A stretch of 15,395 nucleotides of DNA. Source: Gammaproteobacteria bacterium (GTDB lineage Bacteria; Pseudomonadota; Gammaproteobacteria; HTCC5015). Numbering within the stretch: position 1 is the first letter of the stretch; each line of letters begins with the position of its first letter. The notes beneath the pieces are model-generated. The model was not told where the DNA came from. It saw only the letters and a list, made by a program, of their open reading frames with translations, and did no database searches. The stretch spans positions 1 to 15,395 of the forward strand of contig JAHDBX010000008.1 in the NCBI GenBank assembly GCA_020630145.1, written 5' to 3'. Below, one piece after another: positions 1-8,381 of this stretch. The position numbers and the translations under genes are program-made.

Positions 1-1222
1 TGAAGGGTCTCTGGTATCGATTGATCCTCAGAATGGCGCCTTGTTAGCGATGGTAGGTGGCTTTGATTTTTTTAAAAATAAATTTAATCGTGCCATACAA
101 GCAGAAAGACAACCAGGTTCTAGTTTCAAGCCGTTTGTTTATACAGCTGGTTTAGATAATGGTTTCACGACAGCAAGTATGATTAATGATGCGCCTGTTG
201 TATTTGATTACCCTGAGTTAGAAGGGCGTTGGAAGCCAGAAAATTATAGTGGCAAATTTTATGGCCCGACAAGGTTACGAGAAGGCTTAGTTAAATCAAG
301 AAATTTAATTTCTATACGCTTATTAATTGCCTTAGGTATAAAAGATGTTCGTAAGTATGTGCGACGTTTTGGTTTTACTGATAAGTCACTGCCTTATGAT
401 TTATCATTAGCTTTAGGTAGTGGTACGATCAAGCCTATAGAGTTGGCTACTGCTTATGCTAGCTTTGCAAATGGTGGTTATAAAGTTGATAATTACTTTA
501 TTGACCGTATAGAAGATCGTGATGGGCGTGTGATTTATTATACTGATCATAGTTATGTTTGTGAAAACTGTGCGACTGGTAGCGTTAATACTGCTATTGA
601 TTCTGAACAGCAAAAAGATTTGTTGAAAGAAGCTAATAGGGAGTTACAGAGTTTGCAAAGTACAACATCTTTAGTTGACCAAGTGAATGAACAAGATATT
701 TTACTGCGCGCAAACTTTCCAGCAACACGTGTTATTGAAAAAGATACGCATTTTTTAATACACTCATTACTCAATGAAGTCACTATCCGTGGTACAGGTG
801 CTCGAGCGACACGTGAGCTACAGCGTCGCGATTTAGCGGGGAAAACGGGTACCACTAATGACCAAAATGATGCATGGTTTAGTGGCTACCATAAAAAAGC
901 AGTAGCGACAGTTTGGGTGGGTTATGATGACCAAAATCCCTTAGGTGCTGGTGAAACGGGTACGCGTGCCGCCTTACCAATATGGATTGACTATATGCGA
1001 GATGTATTAAAAGATGAGCCGGAATATACTTTTGAGCAACCTGAAAATGTGGTAACGGTTAGAATAGATCAAGATACAGGTAAACTAGCAAGTGACCTAA
1101 CTCGCGACGCCGCGTTTGAATTTTTCCGCGAAGGTGAAGAGCCCTTGGAGGAAAGCAGTGCGGATGATTATTCAGGTTTGTTAAGCTCGGAAGAAGAAAG
1201 TACTAGCAATGAACTTTTTTAA
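1..1222 (+). CDS. mrcA: Penicillin-binding protein 1A, C-terminal transpeptidase half (5' end outside window)
   Basis: Class A penicillin-binding protein, a bifunctional peptidoglycan synthase anchored in the inner membrane. Only the DD-transpeptidase (cross-linking) half is in view, about 406 residues against about 800-850 for the full protein. The reading frame is open from base 2, so the gene runs off the left edge and the glycosyltransferase domain is missing. In fragment numbering the three active-site motifs are intact: SSFK at 40-43 (nucleophile Ser40, in QPGSSFKPF), SRN at 99-101 and KTG at 281-283. The ALGSGTIKPIELATAYASFANGG stretch, split here as ALGSGTIKP and ELATAYASFANGG, and the VCENC segment fit MrcA/PonA rather than MrcB. 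The tail is Ser/Glu/Asp-rich. The next gene starts 8 nt after the stop, so the two are probably cotranscribed. Family call is very secure. Confidence 0.95.
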   Translation, partial: EGSLVSIDPQNGALLAMVGGFDFFKNKFNRAIQAERQPGSSFKPFVYTAGLDNGFTTASMINDAPVVFDYPELEGRWKPENYSGKFYGPTRLREGLVKSRNLISIRLLIALGIKDVRKYVRRFGFTDKSLPYDLSLALGSGTIKPIELATAYASFANGGYKVDNYFIDRIEDRDGRVIYYTDHSYVCENCATGSVNTAIDSEQQKDLLKEANRELQSLQSTTSLVDQVNEQDILLRANFPATRVIEKDTHFLIHSLLNEVTIRGTGARATRELQRRDLAGKTGTTNDQNDAWFSGYHKKAVATVWVGYDDQNPLGAGETGTRAALPIWIDYMRDVLKDEPEYTFEQPENVVTVRIDQDTGKLASDLTRDAAFEFFREGEEPLEESSADDYSGLLSSEEESTSNELF

Positions 1223-1230
1223 GTAATGAT

Positions 1231-2400
1231 ATGAATATAAAACAAATACTTTTTTGGTTACATAAACAAGCTGGCCTATGGTTAGCATTATTTTTTGTTA
1301 TTTTAGGTTTAACTGGTAGTGCTCTAGTTTTTATGCGGGATATAGAGCCTGTGATACATGCAGATACTTTATTACCACAAAAGCCTGCTACTTATGAGGC
1401 AACAAATGCTGATACTGCATTAGCTGCTTTTAAGAGTCAGGACTTAGCGAAGAATTTTCGAGTTTTAAGGCTTTATTTGCCTAGTAATAAGGATAATGTT
1501 TTTCGTATTGTTACTGTCAATACGACAAAGGAAGGTAGGGGAGATTTTTACTTCCATTATATTTCTCCATACGATGCGACTTATTTAGGTGAACATTTAG
1601 TTAAGACCAATAATGTAAGTAGATGGTCTATGCCCATTATGCGCTTGTTATTGCAAGTCCATATACAGCTAATGTCAGGTTATTACGGTGGCCTGTTAAT
1701 GGGCATGATTGGCTTAGCTTTTTTTACAACATCTTTACTGGGCTTTTATTTATGGTTGCCTAAAAACTGGAGTAAAGCGTTTACTATATCTTGGCGATCA
1801 AACTTAACTCGCTTAATGCTCGACCTACATAAACAAATCGGTTTTTGGGCCGGTATCGTTTTGTTGTTAATTACGTTTACAGGTATATATCATGCATTCC
1901 CTGACCAGTTTGAAAAAGTGACGATGCGTTTATTACCAAGCAATAAAAGTGAGGATGTTGTTGCTACAGTATCTGTTGATGAGCCAAGCTCAATACAATC
2001 CTATGTTGACTATGTGGGCAATGTGTATCCCGATGCGCAAAATATGCAAATCTTCTTGCAGAACTACAATAAAGGCGAGATTGAACTTCGTGTTAGCCAG
2101 CCCGGTGAAATCAATGTAACGGAAGGTAAAACTAGCCTTGCCTTTGATGTAACAACGGGTGCTTTAATCCGCCACCAAAGGCCAGAAACGACACCTACTG
2201 CCAAGCGCTTTATAAATTGGATGTTACCTCTTCATAATGGTGAGGCTTTTGGTCTGTTGGGGCGCATTATTTTTGCATTTGTGGGCTTAATGCCACTCGT
2301 TTTATTTATTACCGGTTTTTATGTGTTCTATAAGAAATATAGAGCTAAAAGCCAAAAAGGCGTATTTAGCTTCATATTGGCGGTTTTAAGTCCTAAATAA
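1231..2400 (+). CDS. PepSY-associated transmembrane protein
   Basis: Inner-membrane protein of 389 residues in the PepSY-TM family. I see four hydrophobic segments at about 14-36, 150-176, 203-222 and 341-366, with periplasmic-type regions between them. Histidines sit at membrane edges in family-like contexts: His11 (LHKQAG), His144 (VHIQLMSGYYGG), His200 (LHKQIGFWAG) and His335 (LPLHNGEAFG). Such paired histidines are why some relatives are proposed to bind haem and reduce ferric siderophores; that role is family knowledge and not shown here. No TonB receptor or siderophore gene is adjacent, so the substrate is open. It starts 8 nt after the mrcA stop with no convincing Shine-Dalgarno, so it may rely on translational coupling. 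Family call is strong, function uncertain. Confidence 0.85.
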   Translation: MNIKQILFWLHKQAGLWLALFFVILGLTGSALVFMRDIEPVIHADTLLPQKPATYEATNADTALAAFKSQDLAKNFRVLRLYLPSNKDNVFRIVTVNTTKEGRGDFYFHYISPYDATYLGEHLVKTNNVSRWSMPIMRLLLQVHIQLMSGYYGGLLMGMIGLAFFTTSLLGFYLWLPKNWSKAFTISWRSNLTRLMLDLHKQIGFWAGIVLLLITFTGIYHAFPDQFEKVTMRLLPSNKSEDVVATVSVDEPSSIQSYVDYVGNVYPDAQNMQIFLQNYNKGEIELRVSQPGEINVTEGKTSLAFDVTTGALIRHQRPETTPTAKRFINWMLPLHNGEAFGLLGRIIFAFVGLMPLVLFITGFYVFYKKYRAKSQKGVFSFILAVLSPK

Positions 2401-2408
2401 GGTTGTTG

Positions 2409-2426
2409 ATGACAGTTAATTGTCAT
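2409..2426. promoter_or_regulatory. Near-perfect 18-bp palindrome after the PepSY gene
   Basis: ATGACAGTTAATTGTCAT pairs with its reverse complement except at the symmetric pair of positions 7 and 12. It lies 8 nt past the PepSY stop and about 165 bp before the SulP start. No T-tract follows, so it is a poor intrinsic terminator. A dimeric-regulator site is possible, but there is no independent support. Confidence 0.3.
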
Positions 2427-2462
2427 TATCGTCGTTGTTATTTATACCGTCCTTCGTTAAAA

Positions 2463-2497
2463 TGCGCGCCTATTCTATATTTAATTGTAGGCGCGTA
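2463..2497. repeat. GC-rich stem-loop between the PepSY and SulP genes
   Basis: CGCGCCTA at 2465-2472 pairs with TAGGCGCG at 2488-2495. One G-U and one T-A pair extend the stem to about 10 bp, around a 15-nt AT-rich loop. It stands out as a GC block in AT-rich spacer. No run of T follows on either strand. It may end transcription of the mrcA operon imperfectly, protect a 3' end, or act in the SulP leader. Confidence 0.4.
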
Positions 2498-2548
2498 GCT
2501 TATTTGCTCACCTCAGGCTTCTATTATTAGCAATTAATGAATAATTTC

Positions 2549-2580
2549 CTAACGGTATCACGTTAGCAGTTTTGTTTTTT
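2549..2580 (+). promoter_or_regulatory. Inverted repeat plus T-tract in the SulP leader
   Basis: CTAACG-gtatca-CGTTAG (2549-2566) is a perfect 6-bp inverted repeat. It is followed within 4 nt by a T-rich run (2570-2580) that leads directly into the AAGGAA ribosome binding site of the SulP gene. The arrangement resembles a weak terminator/attenuator, or an operator just before the gene. The short stem with three G-C pairs makes strong termination unlikely. Confidence 0.35.
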
Positions 2581-2592
2581 TAAGGAACACAT

Positions 2593-4086
2593 ATGTTGTT
2601 ACATTCCACCAAAAAAGATTGGTTTGGCAATCTTCGTGGCGATATTCTTGCGGGCTTAGTGGTTGCACTTGCTTTGATCCCAGAAGCCATTGCTTTCTCT
2701 ATTATTGCGGGTGTAGACCCTAAAGTCGGTTTATATGCTTCGTTTTGTATTGCGGTTGTGATCGCATTTGTCGGCGGCCGTCCAGGCATGATATCGGCTG
2801 CTACTGGCGCTATGGCTTTACTCATGGTGACGCTAGTAAAAGAGCATGGTTTACAGTACCTATTGGCGGCAACCTTATTGACGGGTGTATTACAAATTAT
2901 TATGGGCTACCTCAAATTAGGTAGTTTAATGAGTTTTGTCTCTCGCTCAGTGATTACAGGCTTTGTAAATGCTTTAGCTATATTAATATTTATGGCACAA
3001 CTCCCCGAGCTTATTGATGTGACATGGCATGTATATGCAATGACAGCCGTTGGCTTAGGTATTATTTATCTATTCCCATTAATTCCTGTGGTCGGTAAAA
3101 ATATACCTTCGCCACTTGTGTGTATTTTATCGTTGACGGCTTTTGCAGTGTTTGTTGGTTTAGATATACGTACAGTAGGTGATATGGGTGATTTGCCGAG
3201 TACATTACCTATCTTCTTGTGGCCGGAAGTGCCTTTAAGCTGGGAGACTATACAGATTATCTTGCCGTACTCAGCTGCTCTAGCTGTTGTGGGCTTATTA
3301 GAGTCGTTAATGACAGCAACGATTGTTGATGATTTAACCGACACAAAAAGTGATAAAAACCGAGAGTGTAAGGGTCAAGGTATTGCCAATATAGGCTCAG
3401 GTTTATTAGGTGGTATGGCGGGTTGTGCAATGATTGGTCAGTCTGTGATCAACGTGAAATCAGGTGGCCGCGGGCGCTTATCAACATTAGTAGCGGGTAG
3501 CGTGTTATTAGTGTTAGTTGTTTTCTTAAATGACTGGGTGGCTTTGATACCCATGGCAGCTTTAGTTGCAGTGATGATCATGGTATCAATTGGAACGTTT
3601 AATTGGGGTTCAGTACGAGACCTTAAGAAGCACCCCTTATCAACAAATATAGTCATGATTTCTACCGTTGTAGTGGTTGTATGGACGCACAATTTAGCTT
3701 ATGGTGTGTTTGTTGGTGTATTGCTAGCATCACTGTTTTTTGCAAATAAAGTTAGCCACTTTATGTATATAGAAAAAAGTTTAGATGCAGGCAATAAAAA
3801 ACGTGTTTACACTATAGTAGGCCAAGTATTCTTTAACTCTGCTGACAAGTTTATTGCTCAGTTCGATTTTAAAGAAGCGGTTGAACAAGTAGAAATTGAT
3901 TTAAGTCGTGCCCATTTTTGGGATATAACGGCGGTGCATGCTTTAGATATGGCTGTGGTTAAATTCCGCCGAGAAGGTGCAAGCGTTGAAGTTATTGGTT
4001 TGAATGAAGCCAGCGAAACCATAGTTGATCGCTTTGGTGTATACGACAAACCTGAAGAATTAGAAAAGGTATTAGGGGGCCATTAA
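2593..4086 (+). CDS. SulP family inorganic anion transporter with STAS domain
   Basis: Multi-span secondary transporter of the SLC26/SulP family, 497 residues, a usual length for bacterial members. The membrane domain covers about 15-385, starting with the conserved block around [18 protein letters not shown] (27-44) and later the [17 protein letters not shown] block (261-277). A C-terminal cytoplasmic STAS domain runs from about 400 to 495, with the motif [17 protein letters not shown] near 436-452. Relatives move sulfate, bicarbonate (BicA) or dicarboxylates (DauA). Sequence alone does not settle the anion here, though coupling to a Usp protein and the absence of sulfate-assimilation genes argue mildly against a dedicated sulfate role. 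A good AAGGAA Shine-Dalgarno lies 5 nt before the ATG. The stop overlaps the next start by one base. Confidence 0.92.
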   Translation: MLLHSTKKDWFGNLRGDILAGLVVALALIPEAIAFSIIAGVDPKVGLYASFCIAVVIAFVGGRPGMISAATGAMALLMVTLVKEHGLQYLLAATLLTGVLQIIMGYLKLGSLMSFVSRSVITGFVNALAILIFMAQLPELIDVTWHVYAMTAVGLGIIYLFPLIPVVGKNIPSPLVCILSLTAFAVFVGLDIRTVGDMGDLPSTLPIFLWPEVPLSWETIQIILPYSAALAVVGLLESLMTATIVDDLTDTKSDKNRECKGQGIANIGSGLLGGMAGCAMIGQSVINVKSGGRGRLSTLVAGSVLLVLVVFLNDWVALIPMAALVAVMIMVSIGTFNWGSVRDLKKHPLSTNIVMISTVVVVVWTHNLAYGVFVGVLLASLFFANKVSHFMYIEKSLDAGNKKRVYTIVGQVFFNSADKFIAQFDFKEAVEQVEIDLSRAHFWDITAVHALDMAVVKFRREGASVEVIGLNEASETIVDRFGVYDKPEELEKVLGGH

Positions 4087-4937
4087 TGAGTAAGCAAGAG
4101 TACGTACTATCATGTATTGACCGTTCTCCACTTAGTGAAGCCGTGTGTGATTATTCTGCTTGGATAGCCAGAAAAGTTAAAGTGCCGTTAAAGCTCATTC
4201 ATACGATTGATCAAAAAAGTACCCCAGCAGTAAAAAATTTATCCGGTGCAATTGGTTTAGGTGCATCAGAAGAGCTGCTTAATGAGCTAACGGAAGTTGA
4301 GCAAAGCCACCGTAGCTTATTAATCAAAAAAGGCCAGCTTATGCTGGAAGCTGCGCAAGACAGAGTTGGCCGAGCAGGCGTAACAGATATTGAGCTGATA
4401 CAGCAACACGGTGCCTTAACCGAAGCACTGGTTGAGCGCGAAGAAGATATCCGCGTTCTTGTTATGGGTTTACGTGGTGAAGGCCATGAGACCGGTGTAG
4501 GCACACAAATTGAAAGTGTTGTACGTGCCTTGCATAAGCGTATTTTGCTTGTAAATAAAGAGTTCAGTAAGCCAAAGAAAATCATGCTTGCCTATGATGG
4601 CAGTGATGCAGCAGTTAAAGCCTTAGATATGGTGGCGTCTAGCCCCTTGTTTGCCAATATAGATTGCCACTTAGTGTATGTAGAAAACGATGATACGCAA
4701 TCAGAAACCTTGTTAATGTTGGCGACAGATATTTTAGAAAAAGCCGGTATTAATGTCACAACGGTTAAAGTTAAAGGGCAAATGGAAGAAGTACTTGCTA
4801 ACTACCAAGCCGCTCATGAACTTGATTTAACTGTAATGGGTGCTTTTAGTCACAACCGTGTACGTGATTTCTTACTGGGTAGCTTTACGGCAAAAATGTT
4901 AGCCGCAACCAAACACCCCTTGTTGTTGTTACGTTAG
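4086..4937 (+). CDS. Tandem-domain universal stress protein (UspA family)
   Basis: Cytoplasmic protein of 283 residues made of two Usp folds, about 5-157 and 164-283, like UspE-type tandem proteins. The second domain carries a near-canonical nucleotide-binding loop, G252-x2-S255-x9-G265-S266; a Ser replaces the usual second Gly. In the first domain the loop (MGLRGEGHETGVGT, 127-140) is shorter by about two residues, so it may bind ATP poorly. The start ATG shares its A with the SulP stop (TAATG), which implies translational coupling and a job tied to the transporter, perhaps nucleotide- or stress-dependent control of transport. That functional link is inference. The gene is followed by a strong terminator. 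Alternative role: a general stress protein that simply shares the promoter. Confidence 0.9.
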   Translation: MSKQEYVLSCIDRSPLSEAVCDYSAWIARKVKVPLKLIHTIDQKSTPAVKNLSGAIGLGASEELLNELTEVEQSHRSLLIKKGQLMLEAAQDRVGRAGVTDIELIQQHGALTEALVEREEDIRVLVMGLRGEGHETGVGTQIESVVRALHKRILLVNKEFSKPKKIMLAYDGSDAAVKALDMVASSPLFANIDCHLVYVENDDTQSETLLMLATDILEKAGINVTTVKVKGQMEEVLANYQAAHELDLTVMGAFSHNRVRDFLLGSFTAKMLAATKHPLLLLR

Positions 4938-4960
4938 CTAATTAGTGTTGTTGTATCTAT

Positions 4961-4990
4961 AAAAAAAGACAGCGTAGCCTGTCTTTTTTT
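4961..4990. terminator. Strong bidirectional intrinsic terminator
   Basis: AAAAAAAGACAG (4961-4972) and CTGTCTTTTTTT (4979-4990) form a perfect 12-bp stem around the loop CGTAGC. It ends 53 nt after the Usp gene on the + strand. Because the arms carry an A-run and a T-run, it also works for the - strand VOC gene converging from the right. Confidence 0.9.
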
Positions 4991-5002
4991 GTGCTTGTTT
5001 CT

Positions 5003-5359
5003 TTAAGGCACATAAGGGCCTTTAAGGCCAATTAAATTGCCAAAAGGGTCTGTCATTTGGCAAATACCTAAACCATTTTCTATACCTATTGGGCCACGAT
5101 ATACGTTTGAGCCTAAAGCGATAAAACGATTAATTTCATTTTGAAGGTTTTCAACTTGCTAGTACAAAACAGTACCTGATTTTCCGCTGTTGACTTTGGT
5201 ATCAGCAAGCACCAGTTCAAGTGAAAAATCACCTAACTCCAATAAGATAAAGTCTTCTGTTGAAATGCTGGACTTAGACGCTAAGGGAAATGCTTTGCTA
5301 TACCAGTTATAGGCTGTTTTCAGGTCTGTCACGTGAATCATAATAGATACGGGTGTCAT
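5003..5359 (-). pseudogene. VOC (glyoxalase/bleomycin-resistance fold) protein broken by an in-frame TAG
   Basis: Read through, this encodes a 118-residue VOC-superfamily protein, a small metal-dependent fold used in glyoxalases, dioxygenases and resistance proteins. Codons 1-66 start MTPVSIMIHVTDLKTAYNWY, with a candidate metal ligand at His9, and end at GTVLY. Codon 67 is TAG (5159-5161). The same frame then continues QVENLQNEINRFIALG and closes with ICQMTDPFGNLIGLKGP, the usual VOC C-terminal signature, before a TAA at 5003. VOC proteins normally have Trp in this spot (YWQV), so one TGG-to-TAG change explains the break and no frameshift is needed. The gene starts 3 nt after the membrane-protein stop, with GAAAGG as ribosome binding site inside that gene. 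The 66-residue product would lack half the fold. A sequencing error or suppression is an alternative. Confidence 0.85.
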
Positions 5360-5362
5360 TGC

Positions 5363-6013
5363 CTACATACCTTTCACTTTTTGGCCCGTTTTAAGTTTTC
5401 TATTCCATACAATAATCATAGGCGTAATAATAAAGGTCGGTAACAACCACAATACAAACATGGGTGTAAATGTGAAGTTGGTTACGGTAAAGGCTGTTGT
5501 TGCAGCAATGAGCCCTGCAAGCATCATCGTTAAGTGTCTAGCGATGCGTTGTACCCCAGTAATGCCACCCGAGCGTAGTATTTTTATATCATGCGAACTC
5601 AGGCCTAGCCCAATCAGCCCAAAGACGAGGAGTGTGATACTGTTATCATGTGCTAATACATATACAGTAAAGCCATAGGTAATCATAATAAACGATATAA
5701 GAAACATACTGCTTGCAAGCAACCAGTCTATTTTTCGTACCCGGCCAGAACGATTCTTTGCATATAGCCAGCCTGACAAGGCCAGGTATGCACTGAATAT
5801 TGCGATTAAAGATAGAAAAACATTAACCTTGAAAAAGGCTAAAGGGATAGCAGTAAAAAAAATTATGATCATGCCCAGTACAAATATACGGCCACTATAA
5901 ATGTGCCAAGCGTGAGAGATGTTCAATACCTTAGATAAGGTGGCAATAATACCTGCAACTAAAGAGCAAAAGCCAGCAGCAATATGGATCAATAGTAATG
6001 TGTTCGTAAGCAT
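5363..6013 (-). CDS. Polytopic membrane protein, DUF2306-like
   Basis: Integral inner-membrane protein of 216 residues with about six to seven hydrophobic segments covering nearly its whole length. Features that suggest the DUF2306 family are the N-terminal HIAAGFCSLVAGIIA with a histidine at the membrane edge, then a HxxxGRIFVLGM segment, and a later RHLTMMLAGLIAATTAF helix. No catalytic role is established for this family, and I assign none. It is the first gene of a two-gene - strand unit with the broken VOC gene 3 nt downstream, so the two were probably translated together. The ATG is preceded only by a weak AGAGAAT ribosome binding site. Membrane topology is certain, the family name moderately so. 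Confidence 0.75.
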   Translation of the reverse strand: MLTNTLLLIHIAAGFCSLVAGIIATLSKVLNISHAWHIYSGRIFVLGMIIIFFTAIPLAFFKVNVFLSLIAIFSAYLALSGWLYAKNRSGRVRKIDWLLASSMFLISFIMITYGFTVYVLAHDNSITLLVFGLIGLGLSSHDIKILRSGGITGVQRIARHLTMMLAGLIAATTAFTVTNFTFTPMFVLWLLPTFIITPMIIVWNRKLKTGQKVKGM

Positions 6014-6153
6014 TTCATATTCTCTATTATATAAATATTACCTAGGTGCTTATGTAAGTAAAGCTTTCATAATGCTTCCTTATTCAAGCCATTTTCTATC
6101 CTTATTTGATAACTACTATGTACATACAGTAATAAACAATATGAGGAAACAAC

Positions 6154-6540
6154 ATGAAGACAGTACAAAAAAATATCACAAGCTTATTGGCTGCTAGTGT
6201 ATTAGCAGGCAGTATATTTACTAGCGTAGCATATGCCGTAGAAGACGGCAAAAAACATAAGCGTGGTCCAAACATTGAGCGTATTGCCGAAAAGCTAGAG
6301 CTTAGTAGTGAAGAAACCGTTTCTTTTACAGAAGTAATGAAACTGCAAATTGAAAAGAAAAAAGCTATTTCAACAGCGCTACGTGAAGAGAGAAAGTCTA
6401 AAATGGATGCGCATAGAGAAGATACATTAACAGCATTGGCCGCTGTGCTAACGGAAGAGCAATTAAATACAATGCAAGAGATGATGGATCGCAAGAAAAA
6501 TCGTAAGAAAAAAAGAGGCGATAAACACGACCACTCCTAG
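6154..6540 (+). CDS. Spy/CpxP-like periplasmic protein with LTxxQ motif
   Basis: Small secreted protein of 128 residues. Residues 1-28 are a clear signal peptide ending in AYA, with cleavage expected before Val29. The mature part is almost entirely charged alpha-helix. It contains one LTEEQ motif (99-103), the hallmark of Spy/CpxP proteins, where known members are ATP-independent periplasmic chaperones or damp the Cpx envelope response. The C-terminus is a Lys/Arg/His-rich tail ending HDHS, which could bind metal or anionic surfaces. A strong GAGGAAA ribosome binding site precedes the ATG. It stands alone, divergent from the membrane-protein gene, and is closed by a terminator. No CpxA/CpxR genes are in the window. 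Identity is by motif and composition; the second LTxxQ repeat usual in Spy is not obvious. Confidence 0.78.
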   Translation: MKTVQKNITSLLAASVLAGSIFTSVAYAVEDGKKHKRGPNIERIAEKLELSSEETVSFTEVMKLQIEKKKAISTALREERKSKMDAHREDTLTALAAVLTEEQLNTMQEMMDRKKNRKKKRGDKHDHS

Positions 6541-6560
6541 CTTAATAACGGGTGTTGATT

Positions 6561-6584
6561 AAAAAGCCTCTTAAGAGGCTTTTT
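6561..6584. terminator. Bidirectional intrinsic terminator
   Basis: AAAAAGCCTC (6561-6570) and GAGGCTTTTT (6575-6584) form a perfect 10-bp stem with loop TTAA. It lies between the convergent Spy-like gene (+) and the ABC exporter gene (-), 7 nt from the latter's stop. A- and T-runs flank both arms, so it can serve both genes. Confidence 0.92.
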
Positions 6585-6590
6585 ATTCGT

Positions 6591-8360
6591 TTAATGATTG
6601 AACTGTAGGTTTGCTAAGTTTTTGTATATAGGCGAACTATTTAACAGTTGCTCATGTGTGCCTTGAGCAATGAGTTGGCCATCATCCATAAGTAATATCC
6701 TATCGGCATGCACAATGGTGGCAAGGCGGTGTGCAATAATTAATGTGGTGCGGTTTTCCATTAAGCCTTGCAAGGCTTTCTGTACCCATAGTTCACTCTC
6801 TGCATCTAAAGCGCTAGTCGCTTCATCTAGTAACAATACATCGGGGTCATTTAAAATGGCTCGTGCAATCGCTATACGTTGCTTTTGTCCGCCACTCAGT
6901 CGAACGCCTCTTTCGCCTAAAAAGCTTTTATATTGTTGAGGTAACTTAATAATAAACTCATGTGCATGTGCTGCTTTAGCAGCAGCTATAATATCTTCTT
7001 CTGTTGCACCCACTTTGCCGTAGCCAATGTTATGCAATATATCCGTACTAAATAATGTGGGTTGTTGAGGGACTAGCGCCATTTGCTGCCTAGCTAAAGT
7101 TAAGTCAATTTTGTGCAAGTGAGTATCATTTAATAATATGCTGCCTTTTTTCGTATCATAAAAACGTTGCAGCAATTCGAATAGTGTACTTTTACCCGCA
7201 CCACTACTACCGACAATGGCAACCGTTTCTCCGCGTTGTATATCAATATTAATATTGCGTAAAGCAAGCGTGTCAGGGCGACTTGGATAGCTAAAGTCAA
7301 CGTTATCAAAGCGTATATGAACGGGTGATGCTGTTTGCATGGCATGTGTATCAGTTGTCGAACTAATAGTGGGTGTAACCTGTAATAGTTCGAGTAAGCG
7401 CTCGGTTGCTCCCGCTGCTCTTTGCAGTTCGCCCAGCACTTCTGATACTGCCGCAATACCGCTTGCTACAACTACCGCATAAAAAACAAAAGCAGCCAAT
7501 TCGCCTCCGCTCATATTGCCTTGTAATACGTCACTGGCTCCCATATACACCATAAGGCCAATAGCAGAAAATGCAAATAACATCACCAATGCTGTTAATA
7601 AGCCACGGTTAATAATACGACTTTTAGCCACATTAAATGCTTTTTCAACCTCCTTGCTAAAAGACGAACGTTCCTTGTCTTCGCGGGTATAACTTTGCAC
7701 CGTTTTTATTTGTTGTAACACTTCGCTAGCATACGTACCTACATCTGCAACACTGTCTTGGCTATCGCGTGATAATTTACGTACACGTTTGCCAAAAATA
7801 ATAATGGGCAGAATAACAAGTGGTAGCGCGCCGAAAACAACAGCGGTCAGTTTAATATTGGTCAATAGCAACATAATGATGCCACCCAGCATGAGTAGGA
7901 AGGAGCGTAAAGCAAAGCTAATACTTGAACCTATAATAGATTGCAAAAGCGTTGTATCGGTCGTTAAACGGCTAGTGAGTTCAGCAGAACGGTTGGTTTC
8001 AAAATAGTTAGGTTCTAAAGTTATTAAATGGTTAAAGACGGCTTTACGAATATCAGCAGTTACTCGTTCGCCTATCCACGTAACGAGGTAAAAGCGCACG
8101 AATGTGCCTATAGCCATCAGTGCCACAATAGCAAGGAAAAGTAACAAGGTGCTATTGAGTTCTTGCAGAGAGCCTTTGATAAAACCATCATCAACAATCA
8201 GGCGAACACCTTGGCCAAGAGATAGATTAAGGCTTGCTGTAAAAATTAATGTGAAAGCCGCAGCAATTAATACGAGTTTGTACGGTTTTAGAAAAGGCCA
8301 CAGGCCAAGCAAAGTTTTTAAGCCGGTTTTTTTCGTTGTTTCTGCTGATGCAGTTGGCAT
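6591..8360 (-). CDS. ABC exporter half-transporter (MsbA-like, fused membrane and ATPase domains)
   Basis: Inner-membrane exporter subunit of 589 residues expected to work as a homodimer. The N-terminal six-helix membrane domain spans about 25-325, and the nucleotide-binding domain about 345-585. All ATPase motifs are intact: Walker A GSSGAGKS (384-391), Q-loop in VPQQPTLF (430-437), signature LSGGQ (488-492), Walker B VLLLDE (508-513) and the switch histidine His544 in IIAHRLATI. Subfamily B members export lipids, drugs or peptides. No lpxK or other lipid A gene is adjacent, so it is more likely a paralogue than the essential lipid A flippase MsbA; the substrate cannot be told. The ATG has a modest GATGGAA ribosome binding site. 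It is monocistronic, with a terminator 7 nt past the stop. Confidence 0.93.
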   Translation of the reverse strand: MPTASAETTKKTGLKTLLGLWPFLKPYKLVLIAAAFTLIFTASLNLSLGQGVRLIVDDGFIKGSLQELNSTLLLFLAIVALMAIGTFVRFYLVTWIGERVTADIRKAVFNHLITLEPNYFETNRSAELTSRLTTDTTLLQSIIGSSISFALRSFLLMLGGIIMLLLTNIKLTAVVFGALPLVILPIIIFGKRVRKLSRDSQDSVADVGTYASEVLQQIKTVQSYTREDKERSSFSKEVEKAFNVAKSRIINRGLLTALVMLFAFSAIGLMVYMGASDVLQGNMSGGELAAFVFYAVVVASGIAAVSEVLGELQRAAGATERLLELLQVTPTISSTTDTHAMQTASPVHIRFDNVDFSYPSRPDTLALRNINIDIQRGETVAIVGSSGAGKSTLFELLQRFYDTKKGSILLNDTHLHKIDLTLARQQMALVPQQPTLFSTDILHNIGYGKVGATEEDIIAAAKAAHAHEFIIKLPQQYKSFLGERGVRLSGGQKQRIAIARAILNDPDVLLLDEATSALDAESELWVQKALQGLMENRTTLIIAHRLATIVHADRILLMDDGQLIAQGTHEQLLNSSPIYKNLANLQFNH

Positions 8361-8381
8361 AGGTATTCCATCGGTCAGTCT

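Noticed and set aside
413..855. Two minus-strand open frames inside mrcA
   Set aside because: They lie antisense to a strongly conserved transpeptidase domain and have no ribosome binding site or family-like sequence.
5159..5170. Programmed readthrough at TAG followed by CAA in the VOC gene
   Set aside because: TAG-CAA resembles a known viral leaky context, but the next codon does not fit it, that context is known from eukaryotic viruses, and loss of a conserved Trp codon is a simpler explanation.
6117..6126. TATGTACATA palindrome before the Spy-like gene as an operator
   Set aside because: It is a 10-bp AT-rich dyad that is easily found by chance, with no second copy nearby.
7130..7456. 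108-residue minus-strand frame inside the ABC exporter gene
   Set aside because: It is a shifted frame of the ATPase-encoding region, with a low-complexity translation and no family features.
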